64,000 bases of DNA from positions 124,001 to 188,000 of the forward strand of contig JACPPC010000015.1 of the NCBI GenBank assembly GCA_016191225.1, in the 5' to 3' direction. This stretch comes from Gemmatimonadota bacterium. GTDB lineage: Bacteria > Gemmatimonadota > Gemmatimonadetes > Gemmatimonadales > Gemmatimonadaceae. A program made the position numbers and the translations under genes. Below, one piece after another: positions 16,763-26,081 of the stretch (position 1 is the first letter of the stretch; every line of letters starts with the position of its first letter). The notes beneath the pieces were generated by a model that made no database searches, was not told the origin of the DNA, and saw only the letters and a list, made by a program, of their open reading frames with translations.

Positions 16763-16791
16763 AAGTTAGGGGCGCCCGATGGTAGTGTCAA
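16763..16791 (-). promoter_or_regulatory. Sigma-70-type promoter for crp/fnr-like gene
   Basis: On the reverse strand a perfect TTGACA (16786-16791) is followed after 17 bp by TAACTT (16763-16768). The transcript would start about 40 bp before the regulator's ATG. Confidence 0.65.
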
Positions 16792-16811
16792 ACGAAAACG
16801 TCATGTTTCAG

Positions 16812-16841
16812 TTGCCCGCCCACGCAGCGGCCCGATATATT
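16812..16841 (+). promoter_or_regulatory. Promoter for the rpmE-prfA operon
   Basis: TTGCCC (16812-16817) and TATATT (16836-16841) are separated by 18 bp, in an AT-rich patch that is rare in this window. The transcript would begin at about 16848, inside the paired leader sequence described separately. Confidence 0.5.
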
Positions 16842-16874
16842 ATCAGGCTTCCGACTTCCTGATCCGGGTCAGGA
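16842..16874 (+). promoter_or_regulatory. Mutually exclusive hairpins in the rpmE leader
   Basis: ATCAGG (16842-16847) can pair with CCTGAT (16858-16863). TCCTGA (16857-16862) can instead pair with TCAGGA (16869-16874). The middle strand is shared, so only one stem can form at a time. Ribosomal protein L31 autoregulates its mRNA leader in other bacteria, so this may be a regulatory switch. If transcription starts at 16848, only the second stem is fully in the RNA. Confidence 0.3.
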
Positions 16875-16911
16875 CCGACCGGCACGACCCGCCAGAACTG
16901 CAGAGGTTTCC

Positions 16912-17127
16912 GTGAAGGCCGATATTCATCCGGTGTATGCCACCGCGACCGTCAAGTGCGCGTGCGGCAACACCTTCCAGACGCGCTCCACGCGCGATGA
17001 GATCCACCTCGACATCTGTGCCAACTGCCACCCGTTCTACACGGGCCGGCAGAAGCTGATCGACACCGCCGGGCGAGTCGAGCGCTTCCGGCAGAAGTAC
17101 GCCTCCAAGACCCCGGCCGCCACCTGA
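16912..17127 (+). CDS. rpmE: Ribosomal protein L31 (bL31, zinc-binding type)
   Basis: The 71-residue large-subunit protein bL31 is intact. The sequence begins [19 protein letters not shown] and carries the zinc-ribbon cysteines as CAC and CANC, which marks the zinc-containing (C+) paralogue. [20 protein letters not shown] is typical of the family. The GTG at 16912 gives the exact family length. It heads a forward operon with prfA, prmC, ylbF, tmk and an S41 protease, and its TGA overlaps the presumed prfA start. Confidence 0.96.
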   Translation: MKADIHPVYATATVKCACGNTFQTRSTRDEIHLDICANCHPFYTGRQKLIDTAGRVERFRQKYASKTPAAT

Positions 17128-18191
17128 GCGTACGCGACCGGCTCGCCGACGCACTCCAGCGCGCGGCGGAGGTCGAGCAGGCGCTGCTCGACCCGGCGGT
17201 GATGAAGGACGCCCGCCGGCTCGCCGAGCTGGGGCGCGAGCACCAACGCCTGGCCGAGGTCGTCGAACGGGCGGCTCGCCTGGGCAAGGTCGAGGACGAG
17301 CTCGCGGAAGCCCGCGAGCTCGTCGGCATTGATGACCCCGAGATGGCCGCCGAGGCACGCCAGGAAGTGGCCCGGCTCGAGCAGGAGGTCGGAACGATCC
17401 TCGCCGCGCTGCCGTCGCTGCTCATTCCGCGCGACCCGCTCGACGACCGCAGCGCGATCGTCGAGATCCGCGCCGGCACCGGCGGCGACGAGGCGGCGTT
17501 GTTCGCCGCCGACCTCCACCGGATGTACACCCGCTTCATCGAGCGCCACGGGGGCTGGAAGATCGAGGTGATCTCGCTCAGTCCCGGGACCATGGGCGGC
17601 GTCAAGGAGGCGATCTTCAAGGTGATCGGCGCCAGTGCCTTCGGCACGATGCGCTGGGAGAGCGGCGTGCACCGCGTGCAGCGCGTGCCGGCGACCGAGG
17701 CCCAGGGGCGCATCCACACGAGCGCCGCCACCGTGGCGGTGCTCCCGGAGGCCGAGGAGATCGACCTCAAGATCGAGGAGAAGGACCTCCGCATCGACGT
17801 CTTCCGCTCCAGCGGCCCCGGTGGGCAGAGCGTGAACACGACCGACAGCGCGGTGAGGATCACGCACTTGCCGAGCGGGCTCGTGGTCTCGCAGCAGGAC
17901 CAGAAGAGCCAGTTGCAGAACAAGCTGAAGGCGATGGAGGTGCTGCGGGCGCGGCTCCTCGACCTCAAGATCGCCGAGCAGGAGGCGGAACGGTCGCGGA
18001 TGCGCCGGAGCGCGGTGAGCACCGGCGACCGGTCGGCCAAGATCCGCACCTACAACTACCCGCAGAGCCGCGTCACCGACCACCGCATCGGCTTCACCAC
18101 GCATGACCTGGCGGGGGTGATGGACGGCAAGCTCCAGGATCTGGCGGAGGCGCTGCGCATGGCCGACCTCGAGGAGAAGCTCGGTGGCTGA
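17124..18191 (+). CDS. prfA: Peptide chain release factor 1
   Basis: RF1 releases peptides at UAA and UAG. Visible parts are an N-terminal helical domain, the PAT stop-codon recognition tripeptide ([14 protein letters not shown]), and the catalytic GGQ in [20 protein letters not shown]. The core is intact and the total length of about 355 aa fits the family only if translation begins near 17124. The available codon there is CTG, overlapping the rpmE stop as CTGA. The first ordinary starts are GTG 17199 and ATG 17202, which would remove about 25 residues of a conserved N-terminal helix. A rare CTG start with translational coupling is therefore proposed. The order prfA-prmC is conserved in many bacteria. 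Confidence 0.93.
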   Translation: MSVRDRLADALQRAAEVEQALLDPAVMKDARRLAELGREHQRLAEVVERAARLGKVEDELAEARELVGIDDPEMAAEARQEVARLEQEVGTILAALPSLLIPRDPLDDRSAIVEIRAGTGGDEAALFAADLHRMYTRFIERHGGWKIEVISLSPGTMGGVKEAIFKVIGASAFGTMRWESGVHRVQRVPATEAQGRIHTSAATVAVLPEAEEIDLKIEEKDLRIDVFRSSGPGGQSVNTTDSAVRITHLPSGLVVSQQDQKSQLQNKLKAMEVLRARLLDLKIAEQEAERSRMRRSAVSTGDRSAKIRTYNYPQSRVTDHRIGFTTHDLAGVMDGKLQDLAEALRMADLEEKLGG

Positions 18192-18226
18192 ATCGCGGCG
18201 GGGGGCCGGCTTCCGGCAGCGTCCCG

Positions 18227-19144
18227 GTGTCTGAGGCGCTGCGAGGCCGCGGCGTGGGTGCGGGGAGCGCCGCCGGGCCGCAGGCAGGGACTGCCGGGTC
18301 GCTCGTGGCGGAGTGCAGCGGCCTGCTTGCGGCGGCGGCCACCGGCTCCGCCGCTGCCGCGCGGGAGGCCCGGGAGATCGTGGCCACCGTGGCCGGCCGC
18401 TCGCTGGTGTGGCCGGTGCTGGAGCCGGACGCGCCGATCGAGCCCGGCGCGTCCGATCGAGCCCGTGCGGCGGCGCGGCGGCGCGCATGCGGGGAGCCGC
18501 TTGCCTACTGCCTTGGCGAGGCCGCGTTCCGCCACCTGACCCTGGCCGTGGATGCGCGCGTGCTGATTCCGCGCCCCGAGACCGAGCGCCTGGTGGACCT
18601 CGTGCTCGAGCGCACGGCCGGGGGGCGGGGGCTCGCCGTCGATGTCGGGACGGGATCGGGGGCGATCGCGCTCGCGTTCGCGTGCGAAGGCGCCTTTGCG
18701 CGCGTCATCGGGACCGACCTGTCGCCCGGGGCGCTGGAGGTGGCGCGCGCGAACCAGGAGCGATGCGCCGGCGGGTTGCGGTCGCCGGTGGAGTTCCGGC
18801 TCGGGGACCTGCTCGCGCCGGTGCAGGGGGAGCGGGCGGAGGTGGTGGCTTCGAACCCGCCGTATATTTCGATGGCGGAGCGGGACGCGCTGCCGACGAG
18901 TGTGCGCGACTGGGAGCCGTGCGAGGCGCTCTTCGCCGGCGACGAGGGGATGGCGGTGATCGACCGCATTGCCCGCGACGCCGCGGGCGTGCTGGTGCCG
19001 GGAGGGCTGCTCGCCCTCGAGGTGGACGAGCGGCGGGCCCGGCGCGCCCGGTTGTCGGTCGTGGCCACCGGCTCGTACGCGGCGGCCGATGTGGAGCTCG
19101 ACCTCGCCGGGCGCGAGCGGTTCGTGCTGGCGCGGCGGATGTGA
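18227..19144 (+). CDS. prmC: Release factor glutamine methyltransferase
   Basis: PrmC uses S-adenosylmethionine to methylate the glutamine of the GGQ motif of release factors, and it lies directly after prfA as in many genomes. Seen: a helical N-terminal domain to about residue 95, RPETERLVD, the SAM-binding AVDVGTGSGAIAL (about residues 140-152) and the active-site NPPY motif (SNPPYISMAERDAL). The 305-residue length is normal. GTG 18227 is the best start, since the next in-frame codons leave the N-terminal domain truncated. Confidence 0.92.
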   Translation: MSEALRGRGVGAGSAAGPQAGTAGSLVAECSGLLAAAATGSAAAAREAREIVATVAGRSLVWPVLEPDAPIEPGASDRARAAARRRACGEPLAYCLGEAAFRHLTLAVDARVLIPRPETERLVDLVLERTAGGRGLAVDVGTGSGAIALAFACEGAFARVIGTDLSPGALEVARANQERCAGGLRSPVEFRLGDLLAPVQGERAEVVASNPPYISMAERDALPTSVRDWEPCEALFAGDEGMAVIDRIARDAAGVLVPGGLLALEVDERRARRARLSVVATGSYAAADVELDLAGRERFVLARRM

Positions 19145-19220
19145 AGCGCGGTCGCGGGCGATGCCGGCGAAGGGCCGGATGCGCCCGCGGTGGGCAGGAT
19201 CACCCTGGCGGAGACGCACG

Positions 19221-19574
19221 GTGCTCGAGGACAAGGCGAAGGAACTGGGCCGAATGCTGGGCCAGAGCAGCGAATACCAGACGGTGAAGCGCTCGACCGA
19301 CGCGCTCAACGGCGATGCCGCCGCGGTGGCCCTGCTCAAGCGCATGGAGGAGTTGCGCGGCGAGGCGGCACGCATGATCGAGAAGGGGGAGCAGCCCTCG
19401 GAGGCGATGGAGCGCGAGCTCGACGAACTGCTGGGCAAGGTGCAGGTCAATCCGCTCTACCAGCGGGCCGTGTCCGCCCAGGAGAACTTCGACAAGGTTA
19501 TGTACCAGGTGAACGCCTGGATCCTCGACGGCATGCGGAAGGGGGCAACCTCTTCCATCATCACGCTGTCATAG
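19221..19574 (+). CDS. YlbF/YmcA family protein
   Basis: The 117-residue helical, soluble protein resembles the YlbF/YmcA (DUF964) family: LGRMLGQSSEYQTVKRSTDALNGD near the start and NPLYQRAVSAQENFDKVMYQVN near the end. In Bacillus, relatives form a complex that acts with RNase Y and influences competence and biofilm formation. Whether the role carries over here is unknown. The GTG at 19221 opens the conserved part. The gene sits between prmC and tmk in one operon. Confidence 0.75.
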   Translation: MLEDKAKELGRMLGQSSEYQTVKRSTDALNGDAAAVALLKRMEELRGEAARMIEKGEQPSEAMERELDELLGKVQVNPLYQRAVSAQENFDKVMYQVNAWILDGMRKGATSSIITLS

Positions 19575-19592
19575 ACGGGAGCGGCGCGGAGG

Positions 19593-20267
19593 ATGGCTCG
19601 CGGCCGGCTGCTGGTGTTCGAGGGGATGGAGGGCGTGGGCAAGACCACGCAGCTCCGGCGACTGGCCGGTGCCCTCGAGCGCTCGGGCGTGCCGGTGCTG
19701 GCGGTGCGGGAACCGGGCGAGACGCCGGTGGGCGAGGCGATCCGCCGCCTGCTGCTCGACCCGTCGGCGGAGATCGCGGCGCGCACCGAGGCGCTGCTGT
19801 TCATGGCGTCGAGGGCGGAGCTGGTGGAGCGCACGGTGCGACCGGCGCTCGAGGCCGGCACGCTCGTGCTCGCCGACCGGTTCTTCCTCTCGACGTACGC
19901 CTACCAGGTGGAGGGACGTGGATTGCCGGATGCGGAGGTCCGCTCGGCCAACCGGCTGGCGACGAATGCGCTGGTGCCGGACCTGACGCTGCTGCTCGCG
20001 CTGCCGATGGCCACCGGGCTGGCGCGCGCCGCGTCGCGGGGGGGGCACGATCGCATGGAGCTCGCCGGCGACGGCTTCCTGCGGCGGGCGGCGCAGGCAT
20101 TCGAGCAGTTCGCGCTGGCGGACTGGCAGCGCGAGCACCCCGAGGCGGGCCCGATCGAGGGCGTGGACGCGTCGGGGTCGGAGGCCGACGTGGCGTCGCG
20201 AGTGGCGCTGGCGATCGGCCGGCGCTGGCCCGACCTGGCGCCGGCGCTGGCCCCGGTGGCCGCGTGA
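19593..20267 (+). CDS. tmk: Thymidylate kinase
   Basis: Phosphorylates dTMP to dTDP in the cytoplasm. The 224-residue product has the P-loop FEGMEGVGKTTQ (residues 8-19), REPGETPVGEAIR for the base/phosphate region, the DRF motif (ADRFFLSTYAYQ), and a short LID with SRGGHDRME. Length and motifs are standard. Start ATG 19593 has GGAGG directly before it. The order ylbF-tmk-protease is within one forward operon. Confidence 0.92.
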   Translation: MARGRLLVFEGMEGVGKTTQLRRLAGALERSGVPVLAVREPGETPVGEAIRRLLLDPSAEIAARTEALLFMASRAELVERTVRPALEAGTLVLADRFFLSTYAYQVEGRGLPDAEVRSANRLATNALVPDLTLLLALPMATGLARAASRGGHDRMELAGDGFLRRAAQAFEQFALADWQREHPEAGPIEGVDASGSEADVASRVALAIGRRWPDLAPALAPVAA

Positions 20268-20301
20268 GCCGGGGAACGCCGCTCGTGCGGGGACGCCGCT
20301 C

Positions 20302-21918
20302 TTGACCGGCCGGCCGCTGGGGACGCGGGCGCTCGTCGTCGCGGGAGTGTTCGCCGCCACGATGCTGACCGGCGGCTGGTGGTTCGAGCGCGGCCTCGCG
20401 GGGCGTGTGAGCGTGTCGTCGCGCACGCGGCTGTACGAGGCCGTGCGCGAGAAGATCCGCTCGAGCTACGTCGACTCGCTCGACGAGGCCACGCTCAACC
20501 GCAAGACCGTGGACGGGATGCTGCGCGAGTTGCACGACCCCAACACCGTCTTCCTGAGCCCCGACCGGTTCAAGCGGCTGCGCGAGCGGACGCAGGGCAA
20601 CTACTCTGGAGTGGGCCTGCGCGTCGACGTGCGCGACGGGTGGATCACCGTCACGGCGGCGCTCCCGGACTCGCCCGCGGACAAGGCCGGCATCGAGATC
20701 GGCGACCGGATCATCGAGGTGGCGGGGCAGCCGGCCCGCGGCTTCACCGTGGACGAGACGAGCCGCCTGCTGCGCGGCCTCCCGGGGACTTCCGTCGACG
20801 TGGTGCTCGAGCGCCCGGGGGTAAGCGCGCGGATGCCGTTCACCCTCGTGCGCCGCGACGTGCGCGTGCGGGCGGTACCGCGTGCGGCGTTCGTCGACGG
20901 GAAGATCGGCTACGTGGACGTGAACGAGTTCAGCGAGACGGTGGCCGACGAGGTGAAGCAGGCGGTGGATTCGCTGCGGGCTCTCGGCATGACGGGGCTG
21001 ATCCTCGACCTGCGGGGCAATCCCGGCGGCCTGCTCGACATGGGCGTCAAGGTGAGCGACCTGTTCCTCGACCCGGGGCAGGCGATCGTGACCGTGAAGG
21101 GGCGCACGGCGGAGTCGGCGGTGACCTTCACCGACGAGGCGCCGCAGGCCTGGAAGGACCTCCCCGTGGTGGTGCTGGTGAACGGCGGCAGCGCCAGCGC
21201 GGCGGAGATCGTGGCGGGAGCGCTCCAGGACCACGACCGGGCCGTGCTCGTGGGGAGCGGCACGTACGGCAAGGGAAGCGCGCAGAGCGTCTTCCAGGTC
21301 GATGGCGGCGGCGCGCTCAAGCTGACCACGGCCCGCTGGTTCACGCCAAGCGGACGCAGCATCAGCAAGCCGGTGCACGCGGCCACCGCGGCCGAGGGTG
21401 ACGACGAGCGCCGGGTCCGCCTGGCCGAGGAGGCTCGGCGCTACCGCACCGACCGGGGCCGCATGGTGAGGGGGGGCGGCGGGATCGCGCCGGATGTGGC
21501 GGCCGGCGACACCACCGCCACGCCGGAGGAGGTCGAGCTGCAGCGGGCGCTGGGCGGCAAGCTGGCCCGGTTCCGTGACGCGATCGCCGACTACTCGGCG
21601 GCGCTCAAGGCGGGCCGCCGGCTGGCGCGGCCCGATTTCGTGGTCTCGGCGGAGATGCGCGAGGAGCTTTACACGCGGATGACTGCCCGCGGGCTGTCGG
21701 TGCCGCGGCCCACGTTCGAGGCGGCGCGGCCGGTGGTGGACCAGCTGCTGGGCAACGAGGCGACGCGTTACTCGTTCGGCGTGGACGCGGAGTTCCGCCG
21801 GCGGATCGCGGCCGACCCGATCATGGGGAAGGCGGTGGAACTGCTGCGCAAGGCGAAGTCGCCGGGGGACCTGTTCGCGATCGCGAGCGGCGAGGCGGCG
21901 AAGGGGGGCGGGGAGTAG
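20302..21918 (+). CDS. S41 family C-terminal processing peptidase
   Basis: The 538-residue periplasmic serine protease is membrane-anchored by one N-terminal helix (ALVVAGVFAATMLTGGWWF, residues 9-27). It has an N-terminal helical region, a PDZ domain (about 95-180; YSGVGLRVDVRDGWITVTAALPDSPADKAGIEIGD), and the S41 catalytic core with the serine in NGGSASAAEIVAGAL and the lysine in GTYGKGSAQ. Family members (Prc/CtpA) trim or degrade envelope proteins and regulate wall hydrolases. A roughly 150-residue C-terminal extension past the core includes a helical segment and is unusual in length. The start is TTG 20302. It is the last gene of the rpmE operon. Confidence 0.9.
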   Translation: MTGRPLGTRALVVAGVFAATMLTGGWWFERGLAGRVSVSSRTRLYEAVREKIRSSYVDSLDEATLNRKTVDGMLRELHDPNTVFLSPDRFKRLRERTQGNYSGVGLRVDVRDGWITVTAALPDSPADKAGIEIGDRIIEVAGQPARGFTVDETSRLLRGLPGTSVDVVLERPGVSARMPFTLVRRDVRVRAVPRAAFVDGKIGYVDVNEFSETVADEVKQAVDSLRALGMTGLILDLRGNPGGLLDMGVKVSDLFLDPGQAIVTVKGRTAESAVTFTDEAPQAWKDLPVVVLVNGGSASAAEIVAGALQDHDRAVLVGSGTYGKGSAQSVFQVDGGGALKLTTARWFTPSGRSISKPVHAATAAEGDDERRVRLAEEARRYRTDRGRMVRGGGGIAPDVAAGDTTATPEEVELQRALGGKLARFRDAIADYSAALKAGRRLARPDFVVSAEMREELYTRMTARGLSVPRPTFEAARPVVDQLLGNEATRYSFGVDAEFRRRIAADPIMGKAVELLRKAKSPGDLFAIASGEAAKGGGE

Positions 21919-21938
21919 GCGTCCACGCCGGGTGGCGC

Positions 21939-22685
21939 TCAGCCGCCGGGCTGTTCCACCACGCGCACGCCCGCGGGCACGAGAAAGCGGAACTCGGTGT
22001 CGTTCACCCTCGCGTTGGCGGCGAACTTGACGACCTTCACCGTGCGCACGAGCCCGCTGGCGTCGGTGGTCTCGAACTGCCGCACGTAGCCTGACCTCGG
22101 ATCGACCCACACCACGGCCTTCACGAACGCGGCGTCGATGCCCTTCCTGGGGGCGAGGATCAAGGCGCGCGCGTCGCGGCCGTCGATCGGGCTCGTGCCG
22201 GCATCCTTCACGTCGTACTTCTCGCGCGGCCTGGTGAAGAACTGGCCGAGGACGTCGACGCCCCCGGCGATCGCGCCCGCCGATGCGCCGAGCGGCAGCC
22301 GAAAGACCTGGCCTGGGGAGCTGCTCGGCAGGTACACCCAGATCGCGACGCCGTCGGCGATGATCTGGTCGCCCTTGGGCTGCGAGAACTTGATGGCGAG
22401 GAAGCGCGGCCCCTTCTGCAGCATCTCGCCGCGGGCGCTGGCACTCGAGCCGGTGAGCGGATTCTGGATGACCTGCTCGAAGCTGGCCTTGAGCGACTTG
22501 AGCGCCGTGTGCGCGCCGGCCGCCTTCTCCATCATCGCGTCGGCGTCGAGGGACTGGGCCCGCCCGCCGACGCCGACGAGCGCGAGGGCCATGGCGGCGG
22601 CGACCCAGGGGGTGCACGCCACCCTGGCGAGAGGCGCGGCACGCCCCCGTCCGCGGTTCGCGGCGACAGGTCCCGGAAACGTCAC
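21939..22685 (-). CDS. lolA: LolA-like outer-membrane lipoprotein carrier protein
   Basis: The 248-residue periplasmic protein has an arginine-rich N-terminal and hydrophobic signal segment (VACTPWVAAAMALALVGVGGRAQS). A LolA-type domain follows with SLKASFEQVIQNPLTG, QKGPRFLAIKFSQPKGDQIIADGVAIWVYLPSS, and a C-terminal beta-sheet (VWVDPRSGYVRQFETTDASGLVRTVKV). In the family it shuttles lipoproteins from the inner to the outer membrane. Family identity is good but not strict, since the RxxF-type contacts cannot be checked by eye. It is the last gene of a reverse trio with aroF and a metallo-hydrolase. It converges with the S41 gene. Confidence 0.8.
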   Translation of the reverse strand: MTFPGPVAANRGRGRAAPLARVACTPWVAAAMALALVGVGGRAQSLDADAMMEKAAGAHTALKSLKASFEQVIQNPLTGSSASARGEMLQKGPRFLAIKFSQPKGDQIIADGVAIWVYLPSSSPGQVFRLPLGASAGAIAGGVDVLGQFFTRPREKYDVKDAGTSPIDGRDARALILAPRKGIDAAFVKAVVWVDPRSGYVRQFETTDASGLVRTVKVVKFAANARVNDTEFRFLVPAGVRVVEQPGG

Positions 22686-22692
22686 GCTGCTG

Positions 22693-23742
22693 CTACCCGA
22701 GGTCCACCGGGGCCGTTCCGGGACTCGGGGTCACGGCGCGGCCGAGTGCCTCGGCGACCTTGCGGAGTTCCGCCATCAGCGCGCTGAACTGCTCGGGGAA
22801 GAGGCTCTGGGCGCCGTCGCTGAGGGCCCGCTCCGGCGTCGGATGCACCTCGATGATCAGCCCGTCGGCGCCGGCGGCCACCGCGGCCCGCGCCATCGGG
22901 GCAACGAGGCTCCGCACTCCGGTGCCGTGGCTCGGGTCGGCGACCACGGGGAGGTGCGACATGCCCTTGATGAGCGGCACGGCGGTGAGGTCGAACAGGT
23001 TCCGAGTGGCGGCGTCGAAGCCGCGCACGCCGCGCTCGCAGAGCACCACGTGCGGGTTCCCCTCGGCGAGGATGTACTCGGCGCTGAGGAGCAGGTCGGT
23101 GATCGTCGCCGCCATGCCGCGCTTGAGGAGGACGGGCTTGCCCAGCCGGCCGAGGGTCCGCAGCAGGGAGTAGTTCTGCATGTTGCGGGCGCCGACCTGG
23201 ATCATGTCGGCCACCTCGGCCACGCGCTGCGCCCCCTCGTCGTCCATGGCCTCGGTGACGATCGGGAGCCCGGTTTCGCGGCGGGCGAGGGCGAGGAGCT
23301 TGAGGCCATCGGCGCCGAGGCCCTGGAAGGAGTACGGCGAGCTGCGGGGCTTGTAGGCCCCGCCGCGCAGGGCGCTCGCCCCGGCCGCGCGCACGGCGCG
23401 CGCCGCGGTGAGGATCTGCTGCTCGCTCTCGACGGAGCAGGGACCGGCGATCACCACGAGGTCGCGGCCGAAGGTGACGCCGGGGCCGATGGTGACGGTG
23501 GTCGACTCGGCCTTCCACTCGCGGCTGACCTGCTTGAACGGCTTGGTGACGTAGATGACCTGGGCCACGCCCGCCATGCCGCCGATGCCGGTGCCGTCGA
23601 CCTCGCGGTCGTTTCCGACGAGCCCGATCGCGGTGCGCTGCTCACCCGGCATCGGCACGGGCGTGTAGCCCATCTCGGTGATGGCGCTGCACACCGCGTC
23701 GATCTGCGCCTGGGTGGCGCCGTGCTGCATGACGACGAGCAT
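22693..23742 (-). CDS. aroF: 3-deoxy-7-phosphoheptulonate synthase (type I-beta DAHP synthase)
   Basis: First enzyme of the shikimate pathway, joining phosphoenolpyruvate and erythrose 4-phosphate in the cytoplasm. The 349-residue product has a ferredoxin-like regulatory domain at the N-terminus (residues 1-75), as in the Thermotoga-type enzyme, whose relatives are feedback-inhibited through this domain. The TIM barrel shows [33 protein letters not shown], and VADPSHGTG metal/substrate residues. The start ATG is 10 bp after the metallo-hydrolase stop. Confidence 0.95.
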   Translation of the reverse strand: MLVVMQHGATQAQIDAVCSAITEMGYTPVPMPGEQRTAIGLVGNDREVDGTGIGGMAGVAQVIYVTKPFKQVSREWKAESTTVTIGPGVTFGRDLVVIAGPCSVESEQQILTAARAVRAAGASALRGGAYKPRSSPYSFQGLGADGLKLLALARRETGLPIVTEAMDDEGAQRVAEVADMIQVGARNMQNYSLLRTLGRLGKPVLLKRGMAATITDLLLSAEYILAEGNPHVVLCERGVRGFDAATRNLFDLTAVPLIKGMSHLPVVADPSHGTGVRSLVAPMARAAVAAGADGLIIEVHPTPERALSDGAQSLFPEQFSALMAELRKVAEALGRAVTPSPGTAPVDLG

Positions 23743-23752
23743 TCCGTACTCC

Positions 23753-24616
23753 TCAATCCTGCAAGTCGATGGACCAGCCGTCGTGCGCGAGCACGACGGT
23801 GCCGGCGAACCGTTCGCGAACGATTCCCGCCGCGTCCACCTGGCCGACGGGCGGAAAGCGGTGGGTCAGCACGAGCGTGTGGGGACGGGCCGCGGCCGCC
23901 ATGGCGGCACAGTCCTCCGGGGTCAGGTGCCCCGGCACGGCCATCACACGGGGGAGGGAGCACTCGGCGACCAGCACGTCGCACCCCGCCGCCCAGGCAC
24001 CCAGCGCGTCGTCCGGCCCGGTATCTCCGGTGTAGACGATTCGCCGCGCGCCCCGCGCCATGGAATATGCCACGCTCTCAGGGGTGTGTGGTACCGGCAG
24101 GGCCGACAATTCGAGGCCCCCGGGAAGGGCCCGGGTGGAGGCGGAGCGACGAACGGCGTTCTCCCCGGTGCCCGCTCCTGCCGGCGAAGCCGGCGCATGA
24201 CCGGCGACGGCACCCGCGGCGAGATCGGGGGCCGCGCGATCCAGCTCGTGGACCATGAGGGGGAACCCCGGCTCGAGCATCCACGAGCCGAACAGGGCGG
24301 CGGTGCGCTCGAGCATGCCGAGGGTGCCGGGCGGGCCGATGACCTCGAGGGGGGCTGTGCGGGGGACCATCTGGCCGTACTTCCAGGCGGTGACCAGCGT
24401 CGCGATATCGCTGATGTGGTCGGCGTGAAAGTGCGTGAGGGCGAGGTGGGTGATGCCGGCCCAGTCGAGGCCGAGCTTCGCCATGCCGTGGACGACGCCG
24501 CTGCCGCAGTCGACCAGCAGCCGGACAGGGCCGGCTTCGAGGTACCAGCCGGCGTTGACCTCGTGGGCGGTGGGGGCGGCGGTGCCGGTGCCGACGGCGG
24601 TGAGTCGCATTGGCAT
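23753..24616 (-). CDS. MBL-fold metallo-hydrolase, RNase Z-like
   Basis: The 287-residue cytoplasmic protein starts with [13 protein letters not shown], a common beginning in the RNase Z/arylsulfatase branch. It has the zinc motif [12 protein letters not shown] (residues about 60-71), [18 protein letters not shown] and a C-terminal LTHRFPP. The second motif position is A instead of the G of RNase Z, and the exosite arm of tRNase Z is not evident. tRNA processing is therefore doubtful and a small-molecule phosphodiesterase is possible. Starts at 24616 or 24610 (MPMRL or MRL) are both reasonable. It leads the reverse operon with aroF and the LolA-like gene. Confidence 0.82.
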   Translation of the reverse strand: MPMRLTAVGTGTAAPTAHEVNAGWYLEAGPVRLLVDCGSGVVHGMAKLGLDWAGITHLALTHFHADHISDIATLVTAWKYGQMVPRTAPLEVIGPPGTLGMLERTAALFGSWMLEPGFPLMVHELDRAAPDLAAGAVAGHAPASPAGAGTGENAVRRSASTRALPGGLELSALPVPHTPESVAYSMARGARRIVYTGDTGPDDALGAWAAGCDVLVAECSLPRVMAVPGHLTPEDCAAMAAAARPHTLVLTHRFPPVGQVDAAGIVRERFAGTVVLAHDGWSIDLQD

Positions 24617-24645
24617 CAAGACTAGCCACCAGCACGGCGTTTGTC

Positions 24646-25356
24646 CTACCGAAAGAAGCTCCAGCCGAGCGCGAAGTTCCAACTCAACTCGCGCTCTTCC
24701 CTGCCGAAGGCCGATGAGAGCTCTTGCGGCCCGTCGGCAACCAATGTGAAGCCGACGGGTGTGGAGGCCCCGACGCGAAGCGTGAGCTGCCCGTCGAAAG
24801 TCACGGCAACCCCCCCGGACCACAGCTGGTAGACGTCCTGCGAACGACGGGTGATGAGCGTCGACGGATTCGACCGCGTGGACGTCAGCAGGATGCTGCG
24901 GTACTCGGCCGAAGCGGAAACGCTCCATCGCGCGGACAGGCGAATCGGCATTCCGGCTCCCAATCCGTACTCTTGCGTTGCAAATCGGAAGTTCGTTCCC
25001 GTGAGCGCAAGATTGCCCGGCCCGTCGGCATCCGAAAACGCGAACAATGGACAGACGTACGCTCGTCCGAGCAGCTTCAGATCGACGCCGAGCTCCACCA
25101 CGCGTTCGCGTGACGTCGCGTCGAGTTCAGGGTCGCGGATTCGCCGGTACGAGAGCGTGCCATAGACTACCCTCCCCGCCGTGACCGACACTCCTACGGC
25201 GCTCGCATACGTGTACGAGGCCGCCGAGGCCGCGACTCGCACAAGCGCCAGATCGGTACCGGGGTATCCGGCACAACCCTGTGCGCGGGCGGGACCCGGC
25301 GCGAGCCCCAGCCCCGCGAGCGCGAAGCCGGCCGTCGCGATCGTTGAACGGATCAA
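24646..25356 (-). CDS. Predicted small outer-membrane beta-barrel protein, island gene 3
   Basis: The 236-residue product has a signal peptide (IRSTIATAGFALAGLGLAPGPARAQG). It is followed by alternating hydrophobic/polar strands such as RVVYGTLSYRRI, RVVELGVDLKLLG, RWSVSASAEYRSILL, LTLRVGASTPVGFTLV and LSWNFALGWSFFR at the end. This is the pattern of an 8- to 10-strand outer-membrane barrel, although the last residue is R rather than F. I know no named family for it. The TTG at 25356 overlaps the stop of the preceding gene (TTGA), so it is coupled to the other two island genes. GC is lower than in flanking genes. Confidence 0.6.
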   Translation of the reverse strand: MIRSTIATAGFALAGLGLAPGPARAQGCAGYPGTDLALVRVAASAASYTYASAVGVSVTAGRVVYGTLSYRRIRDPELDATSRERVVELGVDLKLLGRAYVCPLFAFSDADGPGNLALTGTNFRFATQEYGLGAGMPIRLSARWSVSASAEYRSILLTSTRSNPSTLITRRSQDVYQLWSGGVAVTFDGQLTLRVGASTPVGFTLVADGPQELSSAFGREERELSWNFALGWSFFR

Positions 25357-26081
25357 GGCACGAAGAGCCGAGTCTCGAGCAGTGCCCCGCCTGGTTGCCG
25401 ATACCGAATGCTCACGGTGTCGAGCGAGCCGACCTGCAGTACGCCGTCGAACGGTCGCGCCGAGCCGGTATCGACGGCGACGGCGATTGCCAGATTCGAA
25501 AGGGAGCACGCTGTTGTCGCGCCCACGCAGAAGGCCACCTCCGTGGCGACTGCCTCCACGCCCGGCCAGTCGAGCGCTGCGCGGCTCCGCGCGATCATGT
25601 TCACGGGGTCGAATACGATGACGCTTGCCCAAGACTCGAGCGGCGAAACGCTCGCGAGCCTTCCACCCATTCCCTCGACCCGGTCGCGAATCGTGCGAAC
25701 CGAGACGCCGCTTCTCATGTAGACGATGAACTCGAAGCAGGTATACTTCGGCCCGCGCTCGCGCGCCGGACACGTCGCACGATAGAGCGCGGGCGACTCC
25801 TGATCGCCCGACGACGAGGACAACTCGACAGGAACGCGCCGGTCGACCGAAAGTCGAAACGAGGTGTCCGCCGGCTGGGCACCGATGACGATGAACCCGC
25901 CACTGCCCAGACGCGGCGCAAATACGTCCGGGCCGATTTGCGCGAGCATCGGGCGAAGGACGCCCGCGGGAGCCGTCGATGGTTCACACGCGGCCGCGCA
26001 CGCACACAGTGGCACCAGCCCCCAGAGCGTGCGAGCCGATGTGCGCACGGGCCCCAGGTGCGTCCTCAGCAGTCGCAACAC
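25353..26081 (-). CDS. Secreted protein with subtilisin-propeptide-like domain, island gene 2
   Basis: The 242-residue product has a signal segment (LWGLVPLCACAAAC) that could be cleaved as a lipoprotein, with several candidate cysteines. From about residue 105 the order CFEFIVYMRSGVS, IRDRVEGMGGRLASVS, WASVIVFDPV and LDWPGVEAVATEVAFC follows the beta-alpha-beta-beta-alpha-beta plan of the I9 (subtilisin propeptide) fold. This is my own structural reading, not a database match. The gene overlaps the 3' end of the subtilisin-like gene by 16 bp, and its stop overlaps the barrel gene start. It may encode a chaperone or inhibitor acting in trans on the upstream product. Confidence 0.55.
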   Translation of the reverse strand: MLRLLRTHLGPVRTSARTLWGLVPLCACAAACEPSTAPAGVLRPMLAQIGPDVFAPRLGSGGFIVIGAQPADTSFRLSVDRRVPVELSSSSGDQESPALYRATCPARERGPKYTCFEFIVYMRSGVSVRTIRDRVEGMGGRLASVSPLESWASVIVFDPVNMIARSRAALDWPGVEAVATEVAFCVGATTACSLSNLAIAVAVDTGSARPFDGVLQVGSLDTVSIRYRQPGGALLETRLFVP

